The translations under genes were made by a program, and so were the position numbers. This document shows, one piece after another, positions 51,335 to 60,818 of a DNA stretch of 64,000 nt. Each line of letters opens with the position of its first letter. Position 1 is the stretch's first letter. The stretch spans positions 186,001 through 250,000 of the forward strand of contig NZ_QZVQ01000009.1 in the NCBI RefSeq assembly GCF_003660445.1. The letters are read 5' to 3'. The DNA comes from Croceibacterium ferulae. Its GTDB lineage: Bacteria; Pseudomonadota; Alphaproteobacteria; Sphingomonadales; Sphingomonadaceae. The notes under the pieces are model-generated. The model ran no database searches and was not told the origin of the DNA. It saw only the letters and a list, made by a program, of their open reading frames with translations.

Positions 51335-53266
51335 ATGCCGATTCGTGCCCGGGCGCACCTTCACAAACGCCGCCGCGCGCCCCTTGCCGCCTTGTCGGCG
51401 ATCGCACTGCTGTGGGGATCGCAGCCGGCCATCGCGCAGCAGGCCGACCCGCTCGCGCCCACGGGCGCGTGGTCGGCCAATGTCGACGGCGCGGCGCTTA
51501 CGCCGCCGATGGGCTGGAATTCGTGGAACGCCTTCTTCACCGACCTGGACGAGGAAAAGGTGCTCGCCTCCGCCCAGGTGATCGTCGACACGGGTCTTGC
51601 CGCCAAGGGCTACCGCTACATCAACCTGGACGAAGGCTGGTGGCAGCACCGGCGCGAAGATGGGCGGATGCTGGCCAATACGGACAGGTTCCCCTCCACC
51701 CGCACGCCGGACGGGGCGACATCGTTCCGCCCGTTCACCGACCGGTTGCATGGCATGGGGCTGAAGGCGGGCCTGTACTCCGACCTGGGCCGCAACACCT
51801 GCGCCCAGGCCTACATGCCCGATCAGACAAACCTGCCCCGCGGCACGATGACGGAGCGCGAGGTCGGGCTGTATGGCCATATCGACCAGGATATCGGCCA
51901 GTTCTTCGATGAATGGGGCTTCGACTACATCAAGATCGATGGCTGCGGCCTCAGGGCCTACGGGCCTGAGAGCGAGCGGGTCATGTCCGGGCAATATCGC
52001 GCGCTGGACCCGATCCTGAACCTGGAAACGGTCGCCCTGTCGGACATCCCGGCCGTGAAGGGGCTGTTCGGCGAGGTCAAGACAGCGCTGATGCGGTACA
52101 ATCCCGACAATGATTTCGTGCTGTCGCTCTGCATCTGGGGCTCCGCCCATGTGCGGGCCTGGGCCAAGGATGTCGGCAATGTGTCGCGCACCAGCGACGA
52201 CATCACGCCGCATTGGGGCCGCATGCTGACCAATTTCGACACGGCGGTCACGCGCGAGCTCTACGCCCACCCCGGATCGTGGAACGACCCCGACATGCTG
52301 TTCATCGGCAAGGGTGATTTCGATGCCGACCACCTGACGGAGGCGCGGTCCCACTTCACGCTGTGGGCGTTCCTCAACGCGCCGCTGCTGATCGGCAGCG
52401 ACCTGCGCGACACGCCGCAGCCATTGATGGACATCTTCGGCAACAGCGCGCTGATCGCCCTGAACCAGGATGCGGGCGGCCACCAGGCGGTGCTCGCCTT
52501 CGACACCGATGACCTGCAGATCCTGGTCAAGACACTGGCGGATGGCGACAAGGCGGTGGCGATCCTCAACCGGTCTTCCGCCCCGGTCGAGGCCACGCTG
52601 ACCGCCGCGCATATGAAGCTGCGCGAGGATGCCGCGATCGCGACGACCGACCTGTGGAGCGGAGAAGGCGCCAGCTTCACCGGCGAGATGAAGGTCACGG
52701 TCGCCCCGCGGGAAACCCGCGCCTGGCGCGTACGCGGCAGCCGCGCGTTGGCGGATGGCATGTACCTGTCGGAGCTGCCGGGGCAGGTCAATCCGGCGGT
52801 CGATGGCGTGACGGTGCCGGAGGTGGACCCCACGATCCACCGCGCGGCCAATTTCGGCACCCGCGGCAGCGGCGCGCGCCCGTTCTACACCGGCTGGGGC
52901 GGGGCACGCGCGGATTCGACGCCCTATGGCCGCGTGCTGCAGGTTGCCGGGCATCACTTCGCCAGCGGCATCGGCGTGCTCGCCAATTCGCGGCTGGAGG
53001 TGCGCAACAACGGTCACCGGCGCTTCACCGCATCCGTGGGCGTGGATGATTCCGCGCAGGATGCCGACAATGAAGTGACCTTCGCCCTGTATGGCGATGG
53101 CCGCCTGCTGGCCCGCAGCGAACCGCTGTCCCGCGGGATGCCGGCGCAGGAGCTGGCGGCGGATATCGCCGGCGTGAGCCTGCTGGAGCTCGTTGCCCGG
53201 TCCGGTGACGCAGTGACGGGCCAGCTGTCGGTCACGTGGGGCGATGCGGCACTGGTTCAGAGGTGA
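51335..53266 (+). CDS. GH27 alpha-galactosidase-like with C-terminal NPCBM domain, exported
   Basis: The 643-residue protein has a signal peptide (ending PAIAQQ), GH27 opening PPMGWNSWNAFFTDL, nucleophile Asp in FDYIKIDGCGLRAYG near 201, and acid/base in VSRTSDDITPHWG near 286. The last part (about 495-640, RVLQVAGHHFASGIGVLANS with NEVTFALYGDGR) is an NPCBM carbohydrate-binding domain. GH27 with NPCBM are alpha-galactosidases or beta-L-arabinopyranosidases. GGGAGAGAGAC before ATG 51335 is a good ribosome site. Same direction as sapC and the JmjC-like gene, so probably in one operon. Confidence 0.92.
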   Translation: MPIRARAHLHKRRRAPLAALSAIALLWGSQPAIAQQADPLAPTGAWSANVDGAALTPPMGWNSWNAFFTDLDEEKVLASAQVIVDTGLAAKGYRYINLDEGWWQHRREDGRMLANTDRFPSTRTPDGATSFRPFTDRLHGMGLKAGLYSDLGRNTCAQAYMPDQTNLPRGTMTEREVGLYGHIDQDIGQFFDEWGFDYIKIDGCGLRAYGPESERVMSGQYRALDPILNLETVALSDIPAVKGLFGEVKTALMRYNPDNDFVLSLCIWGSAHVRAWAKDVGNVSRTSDDITPHWGRMLTNFDTAVTRELYAHPGSWNDPDMLFIGKGDFDADHLTEARSHFTLWAFLNAPLLIGSDLRDTPQPLMDIFGNSALIALNQDAGGHQAVLAFDTDDLQILVKTLADGDKAVAILNRSSAPVEATLTAAHMKLREDAAIATTDLWSGEGASFTGEMKVTVAPRETRAWRVRGSRALADGMYLSELPGQVNPAVDGVTVPEVDPTIHRAANFGTRGSGARPFYTGWGGARADSTPYGRVLQVAGHHFASGIGVLANSRLEVRNNGHRRFTASVGVDDSAQDADNEVTFALYGDGRLLARSEPLSRGMPAQELAADIAGVSLLELVARSGDAVTGQLSVTWGDAALVQR

Positions 53267-53279
53267 CCGCGCCGGATGC

Positions 53280-53678
53280 TCAGTCCTCCCCGTGCGCAGC
53301 ATGGGGAGGGGGACCAGCCGCAGGCTGGTGGAGGGGCATCGCGCAACGCATGATGATCGCCTCGACCGTTGCATCCACGTCCCGCAGCACATCGGACGCA
53401 GGGATTCGGACCACCGTTATGCCTTGCTGCGCAAGCCAGGCGTCACGGCTTGTATCCCGGGCGGGGTTGTCGCCAAGGTCGTGGGCAACGCCATCCACCT
53501 CAAAGGCGAGCCGATGCGCCGGGCAATAGAAATCCAGCACCACAAAGCCGATCGGATGCTGCCGCCTGAACTTCAAGCCGGCGGGCCGGGTCCGCAATAT
53601 TTGCCAGAGCGCGATCTCCGGCTTTGTCATGGCGCGCCGCAGCCTGCGTGCATTCAGGATCGTCGTACGTCGCGCCAT
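53280..53678 (-). CDS. DUF559 (Vsr/endonuclease-fold) protein
   Basis: The 132-residue reading starts at ATG 53678 (MARRTTILNARRLRRAMTKP), with GGAGGGGT just before it from the flanking repeat; a longer start at 53774 would include repeat-derived, low-complexity residues. EIALWQILR, FRRQHPIGFVVLDFYC and FEVDGVAHD (E-x-D of a PD-(D/E)xK-like nuclease) plus GITVVRIPASDVLRD match DUF559, a family related to Vsr-type endonucleases. The C-terminal tail MPLHQPAAGPPPHAAHGED is encoded by the repeat. Function not established; a mobile unit is possible. Confidence 0.8.
   Translation of the reverse strand: MARRTTILNARRLRRAMTKPEIALWQILRTRPAGLKFRRQHPIGFVVLDFYCPAHRLAFEVDGVAHDLGDNPARDTSRDAWLAQQGITVVRIPASDVLRDVDATVEAIIMRCAMPLHQPAAGPPPHAAHGED
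53284..53339 (+). repeat. Left copy of an inverted repeat pair around the DUF559 gene
   Basis: TCCTCCCC, GGGGAGGGGGACC and GGTGGAGGGG occur in order with variable loops between them (11 and 11 bases). Both halves form small hairpins. The same order is found inverted at 53677-53736. The left copy encodes the C-terminal tail of the DUF559 protein. Confidence 0.75.
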
Positions 53679-53736
53679 ACCCCTCCACCATTCGCTACGC
53701 GAACGGTCCCCCTCCCCATCAAAGGATGGGGAGGAT
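53677..53736 (-). repeat. Right copy of the inverted repeat pair around the DUF559 gene
   Basis: Read on the minus strand it has TCCTCCCC, GGGGAGGGGGACC and GGTGGAGGGGTAT in the same order as the left copy, with different loop sequences. It supplies the ribosome site GGAGGGG of the gene. Confidence 0.75.
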
Positions 53737-53792
53737 GAAGGAGCCGCATCGCTCCCGCAATGTCCGCGCCCCACCCATAGCAGCCGCTTGTC

Positions 53793-54875
53793 CTAGAAAC
53801 CTCCGCCCGATCCCACCTGGGCCCGGTGCAGCAACTTATGATCCGCCAGCACCAGTGCCATCATCGCCGCCACCACCGGCACGCCGCGAATGCCCACGCA
53901 CGGATCATGCCGGCCCCTGGTCGCCAGCTGCGTCGCCTGCCCGTCGCGCGTGATCGTGTCCTGCGGGATCAGGATGGAGCTGGTCGGCTTGAACGCCACC
54001 CGCACCACCACCGGCTGCCCGGTGGCGATGCCACCGGCGATGCCGCCCGCATGGTTCGCGGTGAACTCGGGGCCGTCCGCACCCGGTCGCATCGGATCGG
54101 CATTGTCCTCGCCACGCAGAGCGGCGGCGCCCATGCCTTCGCCGATCTCCACGCCCTTGACCGCATTGATGCCCATCATGCCGGCCGCCAGGTCCGCATC
54201 CAGCTTGGCATAAAGCGGCGCGCCCCAGCCGGCCGGCACGCCGGTGGCGACGCATTCGACCAGCGCGCCCAGGCTCGACCCGTCCTTGCGGGCTGTATCC
54301 ACCAGCCCTTCCCAGCGCGCGGCGGCGACCGGATCGGGGCAGAAGAACGGATTGCGGGTGATCTCGTCCGCATCGAAGTTGGCCGGATCGACCGCATCGC
54401 CGCCGATCGCGCTGACCCAGGCGGTGATCGTCACTTCCGGGATCACCAGCCGCGCCACCGCGCCCGCCGCCACGCGGGCGGCGGTTTCCCGCGCGCTGGA
54501 CCGCCCGCCGCCGCGATAATCGCGCAGGCCGTATTTGGCGTCATAGGCATAATCGGCATGGCCGGGGCGATACGCCTTGGCGACCTCGCCATAATCCTTC
54601 GATCGCTGGTCGGTGTTCTCGATCAGCAGGCTGATCGGCGTGCCGGTGGTCTGCCCTTCGAACGTGCCGGACAGGATGCGCACTTCGTCCGCCTCCCGCC
54701 GCTGCGTGGTGAAGCGGCTGGTGCCCGGCTTGCGCGCATCCAGGAAGGGCTGGATGTCGCCCTCGCTCAGGCTCAGCCCCGGGGGGCACCCGTCCACCAC
54801 CGCGCCCAGCGCCGGCCCGTGGCTTTCCCCCCAGGTGGTGAACCGCAAGACGCGCCCAAATGTGTTCCAGCTCAT
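53793..54875 (-). CDS. aroC: Chorismate synthase
   Basis: The 360-residue enzyme makes chorismate from 5-enolpyruvylshikimate-3-phosphate, last step of the shikimate pathway. Conserved blocks are [19 protein letters not shown] near 17-35, the arginine-rich [22 protein letters not shown] near 115-136 and [20 protein letters not shown] near 273-292, as well as [13 protein letters not shown] near the C-terminus. Length fits the family. Flavin-dependent, cytoplasmic. Divergent from ruvA, with a 350-bp gap holding the 21-bp array. Confidence 0.96.
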   Translation of the reverse strand: MSWNTFGRVLRFTTWGESHGPALGAVVDGCPPGLSLSEGDIQPFLDARKPGTSRFTTQRREADEVRILSGTFEGQTTGTPISLLIENTDQRSKDYGEVAKAYRPGHADYAYDAKYGLRDYRGGGRSSARETAARVAAGAVARLVIPEVTITAWVSAIGGDAVDPANFDADEITRNPFFCPDPVAAARWEGLVDTARKDGSSLGALVECVATGVPAGWGAPLYAKLDADLAAGMMGINAVKGVEIGEGMGAAALRGEDNADPMRPGADGPEFTANHAGGIAGGIATGQPVVVRVAFKPTSSILIPQDTITRDGQATQLATRGRHDPCVGIRGVPVVAAMMALVLADHKLLHRAQVGSGGGF

Positions 54876-54993
54876 GGGCAGGCGCTATCGCCAGAATGAC
54901 GGCTCCTGTCCATCGCCTGCGGCATGGCGAAACTTTCCTACTCGGCCCCGATCTGGCAGGTGGGCGCGATGCAGCTTTCCCCCGCTCCCGAAC

Positions 54994-55182
54994 GTGACAC
55001 CGCCGGCGCTCACCGCGACACGGGCGTCGCCTGTCGTGACGCCGCCCGCCGGCAAGGTGACACATCGGCCCGCCATCGTGACACCGGCGCGCGCCGGGGT
55101 GACACCTGCCGCCTCCACCGTGACGCCCGCCGCCGCCATGGTGTCGGCCACCCCCGGCAAGGTGGCCCATTCCAGGGGGGCT
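54994..55182. repeat. Nine-unit array with 21-bp period between aroC and ruvA
   Basis: GTGAC (or GCGAC, GTGTC, GTGGC) begins exactly every 21 bases at 54994, 55015, 55036, 55057, 55078, 55099, 55120, 55141 and 55162. Units 1-7 share GTGACRCC and a C/G-rich remainder; units 8 and 9 are degenerate. Translated on the plus strand this gives heptads such as VTPPAGK and VTPARAG, but no ribosome site or consistent reading supports a gene. Two helical turns per unit suggests a DNA-binding array. Nothing else of note in 54876-55225. Confidence 0.75.
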
Positions 55183-55225
55183 ACCGTGCAACCCCTGTCA
55201 CCCCCCTGCCGGCAGGAGCCGCCCG

Positions 55226-55828
55226 ATGATCGCGCGCCTCTCCGGCCGGCTGCTGGAAACCGGCCTCGACTGGGCGATCATCGATGTCGGCGGGGTCGGC
55301 TACATGGTCCACTGCTCCAGCCGCACGCTCTCGGCGCTGGGCAATGTGGGGGAAGGGTGCACCGTGCATACCGACCTTCAGGTGAGCGAGACGGACATGC
55401 GCCTGCTCGGCTTCGCCAAGGGGGAGGAGCGGGACTGGTTCCGCCTGCTGACCCATGTGCAGGGCGTGGGGTCCAAGGTCGCGTTGGCGATCCTCTCCGC
55501 CCTCTCGCCCGCCGAGCTGCGCGACGCCTGCGCCGCGGGTGACGCGGCCAGCGTGGCGCGGGCGCAGGGCGTGGGGCCCAAGCTGGCGGCGCGCATCGTC
55601 AACGAGCTGAAGGACAAGGCCGGCGCCATGCCGGGCGGCGGCGGAGTCGCGGCGATGCCGGCGGCGAGCCCCGGCAGCCTCAGCGGCGATGCGGTCAGCG
55701 CGTTGCAGAACCTCGGCTTCAAGCCCGCCGTCGCGGCCGGAGCCGTGGCCCGGGCGCAGGAGGAGCTGGGCGAAGGCGCCGATCTCAACACGCTGGTCCG
55801 CGTGGCGCTGAAGCTGGCGGCGGGATGA
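55226..55828 (+). CDS. ruvA: Holliday junction DNA helicase, RuvA subunit
   Basis: The 200-residue protein binds four-way junctions and loads Ruv[21 protein letters not shown] is the OB-fold start, [21 protein letters not shown] near 86-106 and [17 protein letters not shown] near 113-131 are the helix-hairpin-helix motifs, and the C-terminal domain ([19 protein letters not shown]) contacts RuvB. It is followed by ruvB after 7 bases; no ruvC is adjacent in this window. Confidence 0.97.
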   Translation: MIARLSGRLLETGLDWAIIDVGGVGYMVHCSSRTLSALGNVGEGCTVHTDLQVSETDMRLLGFAKGEERDWFRLLTHVQGVGSKVALAILSALSPAELRDACAAGDAASVARAQGVGPKLAARIVNELKDKAGAMPGGGGVAAMPAASPGSLSGDAVSALQNLGFKPAVAAGAVARAQEELGEGADLNTLVRVALKLAAG

Positions 55829-55835
55829 TCAGAGC

Positions 55836-56864
55836 ATGAGCACCAACCCCGAACTGTCGCCGAACCGCCAGCCGGAGGATGTCGACGCCGCGCTGCGGCC
55901 CAAGAGCCTGCGGGACTTCACCGGCCAGGAAGCCGCGCGGGAAAACCTGCGCGTGTTCATCGAATCGGCCAAGGGGCGCGGGGAGGCGATGGACCACGTC
56001 CTGTTCTTCGGCCCTCCCGGGCTGGGCAAGACCACGCTGGCGCAGATCGTGGCCAAGGAACTGGGCGTGGGCTTCCGCGCCACCAGCGGCCCGGTGATCG
56101 CCAAGGCGGGCGACCTCGCCGCGCTGCTGACCAACCTCGAACCGCATGACGTGCTGTTCATTGACGAGATCCACCGCCTGAACCCGGTGGTGGAGGAGGT
56201 GCTCTATCCGGCGATGGAGGATCGCGCGCTCGACCTGATCATCGGGGAAGGGCCGTCTGCCCGCAGCGTGCGGATCGACCTGCCGCCTTTCACCCTGATC
56301 GGCGCCACCACCCGGCAGGGCCTGCTGACCACCCCCTTGCGTGACCGCTTCGGCATCCCGCTCAGGCTGGTGTTCTACACCGAAGGCGAACTGACCCGCG
56401 TCGTCACCCGCGCCGCCGGCCTGCTGGGCCTGGCCATCGACCCCGACGGCGCGCGGGAGATCGCCCGCCGCAGCCGCGGCACGCCCCGCGTCGCCGGCCG
56501 CCTGCTGCGCCGCGTGCGCGACTTCGCCCATGTGGCGGGCCGTGACGTGGTGACGCGGGTGCTGGCGGACGAGGCGCTGACCCGGCTGGAGGTGGACAGC
56601 CTGGGCCTGGACGCCATGGACCGCCGCTACCTCCAGATGATCGCCGGTATCTACAAGGGCGGCCCGGTCGGCGTGGAAACGCTGGCCGCCGGCCTGGCCG
56701 AACCGCGCGACACGATCGAGGAGGTGGTGGAACCCTTCCTGATCCAGCTCGGCCTCGTCGCCCGCACCGCACGGGGGCGGTGCCTGAACGATGGCGGCTG
56801 GAAGCATCTGGGACTGGCGCCGCCCAGCGGACCGCAGGGCGGGCTGTTCGACGGGGAGGGGTAA
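55836..56864 (+). CDS. ruvB: Holliday junction DNA helicase, RuvB ATPase subunit
   Basis: The 342-residue AAA+ motor drives branch migration with RuvA. Walker [20 protein letters not shown] lies near 59-77, Walker [21 protein letters not shown] near 107-126, sensor [17 protein letters not shown] near 152-168 with the arginine finger, and the winged-helix C-terminus [20 protein letters not shown]. Operonic with ruvA. Confidence 0.97.
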   Translation: MSTNPELSPNRQPEDVDAALRPKSLRDFTGQEAARENLRVFIESAKGRGEAMDHVLFFGPPGLGKTTLAQIVAKELGVGFRATSGPVIAKAGDLAALLTNLEPHDVLFIDEIHRLNPVVEEVLYPAMEDRALDLIIGEGPSARSVRIDLPPFTLIGATTRQGLLTTPLRDRFGIPLRLVFYTEGELTRVVTRAAGLLGLAIDPDGAREIARRSRGTPRVAGRLLRRVRDFAHVAGRDVVTRVLADEALTRLEVDSLGLDAMDRRYLQMIAGIYKGGPVGVETLAAGLAEPRDTIEEVVEPFLIQLGLVARTARGRCLNDGGWKHLGLAPPSGPQGGLFDGEG

Positions 56865-56867
56865 GGT

Positions 56868-57677
56868 CTACGAGTCGGCGTAAACCGAAAAGGAGGTGAT
56901 GCTCGGGACAGGCTGGTTATCGGCATCCAGTGCCGGCTTGAACCGGATGTCGCGCAGAAGGTCGCACGACCGGCTGGACGCTTCGGCGGATATCTGTCCG
57001 TCGATCGCGCGGCAGTCGGTTGATCGACCGTCCTCGTCGATCAGGAGCCGGAGCACCTGATAGCTGGCGCCGGCTTTAGGCAGGTTACGCGTGATAGCGG
57101 CGGTCTTCCTGAGTAGCGCGCTGGTGCTCTCCAACTCCACCCGTCGTGACAGGGTGCGTTCGCGGAGTGGATCGAGGCTCAATGTAGTGAGCAGGTCATC
57201 CTCGCACTGGCGAAGAACCGACGCCATTTCGGTCAACGGCCCGGTCGTCAGCTCGACCTCCGTCGCGAACGCACCGCGGATGCGATAGGCCTCGATCGTG
57301 GCATCGTTCCGCGGCAAGTCCTCGGTATAGGCGACCCCGCTCCAGCCCCCCGATCCTTGCAGGGTGCGATACGGGGCGCGCCCGGACATCTCCCGATCGG
57401 GCTGGAACCCGGTCAGCAGCTCGCCGCGCCCCCTGCCAAGCGTGTCACTGGCAACGGTGACATTCAGTCGACCACCGGTGCCGAAACTCTTGAACTCCAT
57501 AGCAACCTGCTTGCCCCCGCCCGAGAAGGAGCGGCGCAGGCTACAACTGTTCTCCGCAAAGTCTGCCGTCCAGTTTGCGGACGGGGACAGAACCAGCACG
57601 GTCGCATCTTCGGCGCGCAAGGGTGCCGTCTGGATCAACGATGCCGCCGCTATGATCCCGAGCAACTTTCCGACCAT
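56868..57677 (-). CDS. Exported protein with TonB C-terminal-like domain
   Basis: The 269-residue protein has a signal peptide (KLLGIIAAASLIQTAPLRAED) and no recognisable enzyme motif in its middle. The last about 85 residues (GASYQVLRLLIDEDGRSTDC, then IRFKPALDADNQPV) resemble the TonB C-terminal fold, here with a pair of conserved cysteines, a common arrangement in sphingomonad hypothetical proteins. It lacks the Pro-rich linker and the N-terminal membrane anchor of true TonB, so it is not an energy transducer by itself. Convergent with ruvB, 3 bases apart. Confidence 0.65.
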   Translation of the reverse strand: MVGKLLGIIAAASLIQTAPLRAEDATVLVLSPSANWTADFAENSCSLRRSFSGGGKQVAMEFKSFGTGGRLNVTVASDTLGRGRGELLTGFQPDREMSGRAPYRTLQGSGGWSGVAYTEDLPRNDATIEAYRIRGAFATEVELTTGPLTEMASVLRQCEDDLLTTLSLDPLRERTLSRRVELESTSALLRKTAAITRNLPKAGASYQVLRLLIDEDGRSTDCRAIDGQISAEASSRSCDLLRDIRFKPALDADNQPVPSITSFSVYADS

Positions 57678-57734
57678 CTGTTCCCCCCTTAGATCACAAG
57701 ATCCATGTCGCTCTTGCCATTCATGCGATCAACG

Positions 57735-57765
57735 AAAAAGGGCGGCCCCGTCGCCAGGGCCGCCC
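57735..57765 (-). terminator. Intrinsic terminator after acnA
   Basis: GGGCGGCCC (57740-57748) pairs with GGGCCGCCC (57757-57765); read on the minus strand a run of T follows at 57739-57735. Confidence 0.85.
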
Positions 57766-57789
57766 TCTCTTTCCCGGTGCCGGTAAGGC

Positions 57790-60462
57790 TTACGCGGCCA
57801 GGTTGCGCAGCACGTACTGCAGGATGCCGCCGTGCTGGTAATATTCGAACTCGTTGGCGGTATCGATGCGGCACTTGGCGGTGAAGGTGAAGGTCTCGCC
57901 ATTGGCCCGCATCACCTCGACCTCCACGTCCTGCAGCGGCTTGATGTCGGCCAGGCCGCGGATGGTGAAGCTGTCCGTGCCCGTCAGGCGCAGGGTCTCG
58001 CGCGTGTCGCCGTTCTGGAACTGCAGCGGCAGCACGCCCATGCCCACCAGGTTGGATCGGTGGATCCGCTCGAAGCTTTCCACGATCACCGCGCGCACGC
58101 CCAGCAGCACGGTGCCCTTGGCCGCCCAGTCGCGGCTGGAGCCGGTGCCGTATTCCTTGCCGCCGATCACCACCAGCGGGGTGCCATCCGCCTTGTGCTT
58201 CTGCGCCGCGTCATAGATCGCCATGACCTCGCCGCCGTAACGGGTCATGCCGCCTTCGACGCCCGGCACCATCTCGTTGCGGATGCGGATATTGGCGAAG
58301 GTGCCGCGCATCATCACTTCATGATGGCCACGGCGGCTGCCGTAAGAGTTGAAGTCGCGGCGATCGACGCCGTGCTCCATCAGCCAGCGGCCGGCGGGGC
58401 TGTCGGCCTTGATCGACCCTGCCGGGCTGATGTGGTCGGTGGTGATGGAATCGCCCAGGATCGCCAGCGGCCTGGCCCCGACGATGTCGGTCACCGCCGT
58501 CGGGGTCATCTCCATCCCTTCGAAATAGGGCGGGTTGGCGACATAGGTGGAATCGGCGCGCCACGAATAGGTCTCCGACCCGGTGACGTCGATCGCCTGC
58601 CAATGCTCGTCACCCTTGTAGACGTCGGCATAGCGGGCCTGGAACATCTGCCGGTCGACGCTGGCGGTCATCAGTTCGGCAACCTCCAGATTGGTCGGCC
58701 AGATGTCCTTCAGATAGACGTCCTGCCCGTTGCTGCCGGTGCCGATCGGGGTGGTGATGAAGTCGCTGACCACCGTGCCCTTCAGCGCATAGGCCACCAC
58801 CAGCGGCGGGCTGGCGAGGAAGTTGGCGCGCACGTCCGGCGAGACGCGGCCTTCGAAGTTGCGGTTGCCGCTGATCACGGCGCTGGCGACCAGGCCGTTC
58901 TCGTTGATCGCCTTGCTGATCGGTTCGGCCAGCGGGCCGGAATTGCCGATGCAGGTGGTGCAGCCGTAACCCACCAGGTTGAAGCCGATATTGTCGAGAT
59001 GCGACTGCAGCCCGGCCTTCTGCAGGTAATCGGTGACCACCTGCGAGCCCGGCGCCAGCGACGTCTTCACCCACGGCTTGGGCTTCAGGCCCAGCTCGTC
59101 CGCCTTCTTGGCGACGAGGCCGGCGGCGACCAGCACGCTGGGGTTGCTGGTGTTGGTGCAGCTGGTGATTGCGGCGATCATCACGTCACCATCGCCGATG
59201 TCGAAGGTTTCGCCTTCCACCGGCACGCGCTGCGCCTTCTTCTTGTACAGTTCGGCCATGTCGCGGTTGAACACGTCATCCACGTCCGGCAGCGCGACCC
59301 AGTCCTGCGGACGCTTCGGGCCGGCAAGGGAGGGCACGACCGTCGCCAGGTCCAGCTCCAGCGTGGAGGAGAACACCGGATCTTCGGCATCCGGGTGCAT
59401 CCAGAAGCCCTGCTCCTTGGCGTAGGCTTCGACCAGCGCGATCTGCTCTTCCTCGCGACCGGTCAGGCGCAGATAGTCCAGCGTCTTGTCGTCAATACCG
59501 AAGAAGCCGCAGGTGGCGCCATATTCGGGCGCCATGTTGGCCAGCGTGGCGCGGTCCGCCAGCGACAGCGAGGCGAGACCGGGTCCGTAATATTCGACAA
59601 AGCGGCCGACCACGCCATGCTTGCGCAGCATGGCGGTGCAGGTCAGCACCAGATCGGTGGCCGTGACGCCTTCCATCAGCTCGCCCGTGAACTTGAAGCC
59701 GACCACTTCGGGGATCAGCATGGAGACCGGCTGGCCCAGCATCGCGGCCTCCGCCTCGATCCCGCCAACGCCCCAGCCCAGCACGCCCAGGCCGTTGACC
59801 ATGGTGGTGTGGCTGTCGGTGCCGACGCAGGTGTCGGGATAGGCGACCAGATTGCCGTCCTGGTCCTCGCTGGACCAGACGGTCTTGGCGATGTTCTCCA
59901 GATTGACCTGGTGGCAGATGCCGGTGCCCGGCGGCACGGCATAGAAATTGTCGAGCGACTTGGAGCCCCACTTCAGGAAGTCGTACCGCTCCATGTTGCG
60001 CTCGTACTCGATCTCCATGTTCTGTTCGAACGCCTTGGGGTGGCCGAACTCGTCCACCATCACCGAGTGATCGATCACCAGGTTGACCGGCACCTGCGGG
60101 TTGATCTTGCCCGTGTCGCCGCCCAGCGTCACGATCGCGTCGCGCATGGCGGCAAGGTCGACCACGCAGGGCACGCCGGTGAAATCCTGCAGCAGCACGC
60201 GCGCCGGGCGGTACTGGATTTCCTTGCCGGTCACCGGGTTCTTCTGCCAGTCGGCGATCGCCTGGATGTCACCGACCGAAACGGTGAAGCCCGCATCTTC
60301 GAAGCGGAGCAGGTTTTCGAGCAGCACCTTCATGGAGAAGGGCAAGCGCGAGATGTCGCCGACCTTTTCCGCCGCCTTGGCAAAGGAGTAGTAGGCGTAG
60401 CTCTTGCCGCCCACATTCAGGGTGCTGCGGGTATCGAGCGAGTTCTTGCCGACCTGGGTCAT
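57790..60462 (-). CDS. acnA: Aconitate hydratase A
   Basis: The 890-residue enzyme interconverts citrate and isocitrate in the TCA cycle. The three cluster cysteines lie in [15 protein letters not shown] near 435 and [15 protein letters not shown] near 501-504, as in the AcnA/IRP1 group, and [18 protein letters not shown] near 207 and [16 protein letters not shown] near 775 are substrate-site blocks. A [4Fe-4S] cluster is bound. It stands alone between terminators, with a candidate promoter near 60617-60644. Confidence 0.97.
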   Translation of the reverse strand: MTQVGKNSLDTRSTLNVGGKSYAYYSFAKAAEKVGDISRLPFSMKVLLENLLRFEDAGFTVSVGDIQAIADWQKNPVTGKEIQYRPARVLLQDFTGVPCVVDLAAMRDAIVTLGGDTGKINPQVPVNLVIDHSVMVDEFGHPKAFEQNMEIEYERNMERYDFLKWGSKSLDNFYAVPPGTGICHQVNLENIAKTVWSSEDQDGNLVAYPDTCVGTDSHTTMVNGLGVLGWGVGGIEAEAAMLGQPVSMLIPEVVGFKFTGELMEGVTATDLVLTCTAMLRKHGVVGRFVEYYGPGLASLSLADRATLANMAPEYGATCGFFGIDDKTLDYLRLTGREEEQIALVEAYAKEQGFWMHPDAEDPVFSSTLELDLATVVPSLAGPKRPQDWVALPDVDDVFNRDMAELYKKKAQRVPVEGETFDIGDGDVMIAAITSCTNTSNPSVLVAAGLVAKKADELGLKPKPWVKTSLAPGSQVVTDYLQKAGLQSHLDNIGFNLVGYGCTTCIGNSGPLAEPISKAINENGLVASAVISGNRNFEGRVSPDVRANFLASPPLVVAYALKGTVVSDFITTPIGTGSNGQDVYLKDIWPTNLEVAELMTASVDRQMFQARYADVYKGDEHWQAIDVTGSETYSWRADSTYVANPPYFEGMEMTPTAVTDIVGARPLAILGDSITTDHISPAGSIKADSPAGRWLMEHGVDRRDFNSYGSRRGHHEVMMRGTFANIRIRNEMVPGVEGGMTRYGGEVMAIYDAAQKHKADGTPLVVIGGKEYGTGSSRDWAAKGTVLLGVRAVIVESFERIHRSNLVGMGVLPLQFQNGDTRETLRLTGTDSFTIRGLADIKPLQDVEVEVMRANGETFTFTAKCRIDTANEFEYYQHGGILQYVLRNLAA

Positions 60463-60818
60463 GGCGGATTGGTCCCTTTCGCTGCTTGCGTTTCGGCGGC
60501 ACGCGAAATGGGCCAGCCGTTTCCCGCTGGCAGTTGCGCGTTCGCAGGCGCAAGGTCAAGCGCCGCCACGCGGAACTGGCAGGGGTGATGGCCAGTTCTT
60601 TCACTATCTCCGACCGAGAATACAGATTATCGGCGATAACGCAAAGCGGTTGCAGGAAGTCTGTGCATGGCACGGATGGTAAGGCGCTGGTGCTGGCCGC
60701 TGCTGTTCCGGGAACGGCGGAACTCCCGGACGGCGCAGCGGCACCTTCGATGGCGAGAAATGATGGTCGCAAGCGCGGGATTCACGCGCCAGCAAGCGAA
60801 ATGGTCTAAGGCTGCGAA
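60463..60818. promoter_or_regulatory. Divergent promoter region of acnA and the L,D-transpeptidase gene
   Basis: On the minus strand TTGCGT (60639-60644) and TATTCT (60617-60622) are 16 bases apart, a plausible acnA promoter about 155 bases before the start. TTATC-GGC-GATAA (60627-60639), a perfect palindrome, lies within the spacer and could be an operator. I see no other clear element. Confidence 0.45.

Noticed and set aside
53679-53774. N-terminal extension of the DUF559 protein to 53774.
   Set aside because: The added 32 residues are repeat-derived and non-conserved; ATG 53678 at the start of the conserved domain fits better.
54994-55182. A CRISPR array at the 21-bp repeats.
   Set aside because: Repeat units are too short and degenerate, there are no spacers of independent sequence, and no cas genes are in the window.
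54613-55542. Reading frames through the 21-bp array on both strands as a heptad-repeat protein.
   Set aside because: The plus-strand frame runs out of aroC antisense and into ruvA out of frame; the minus-strand 91-residue frame has no ribosome site and low complexity. Kept only as an alternative in the finding.
57832-60588. A 918-residue plus-strand reading opposite acnA.
   Set aside because: acnA is fully conserved on the minus strand; the other frame is a composition artefact.
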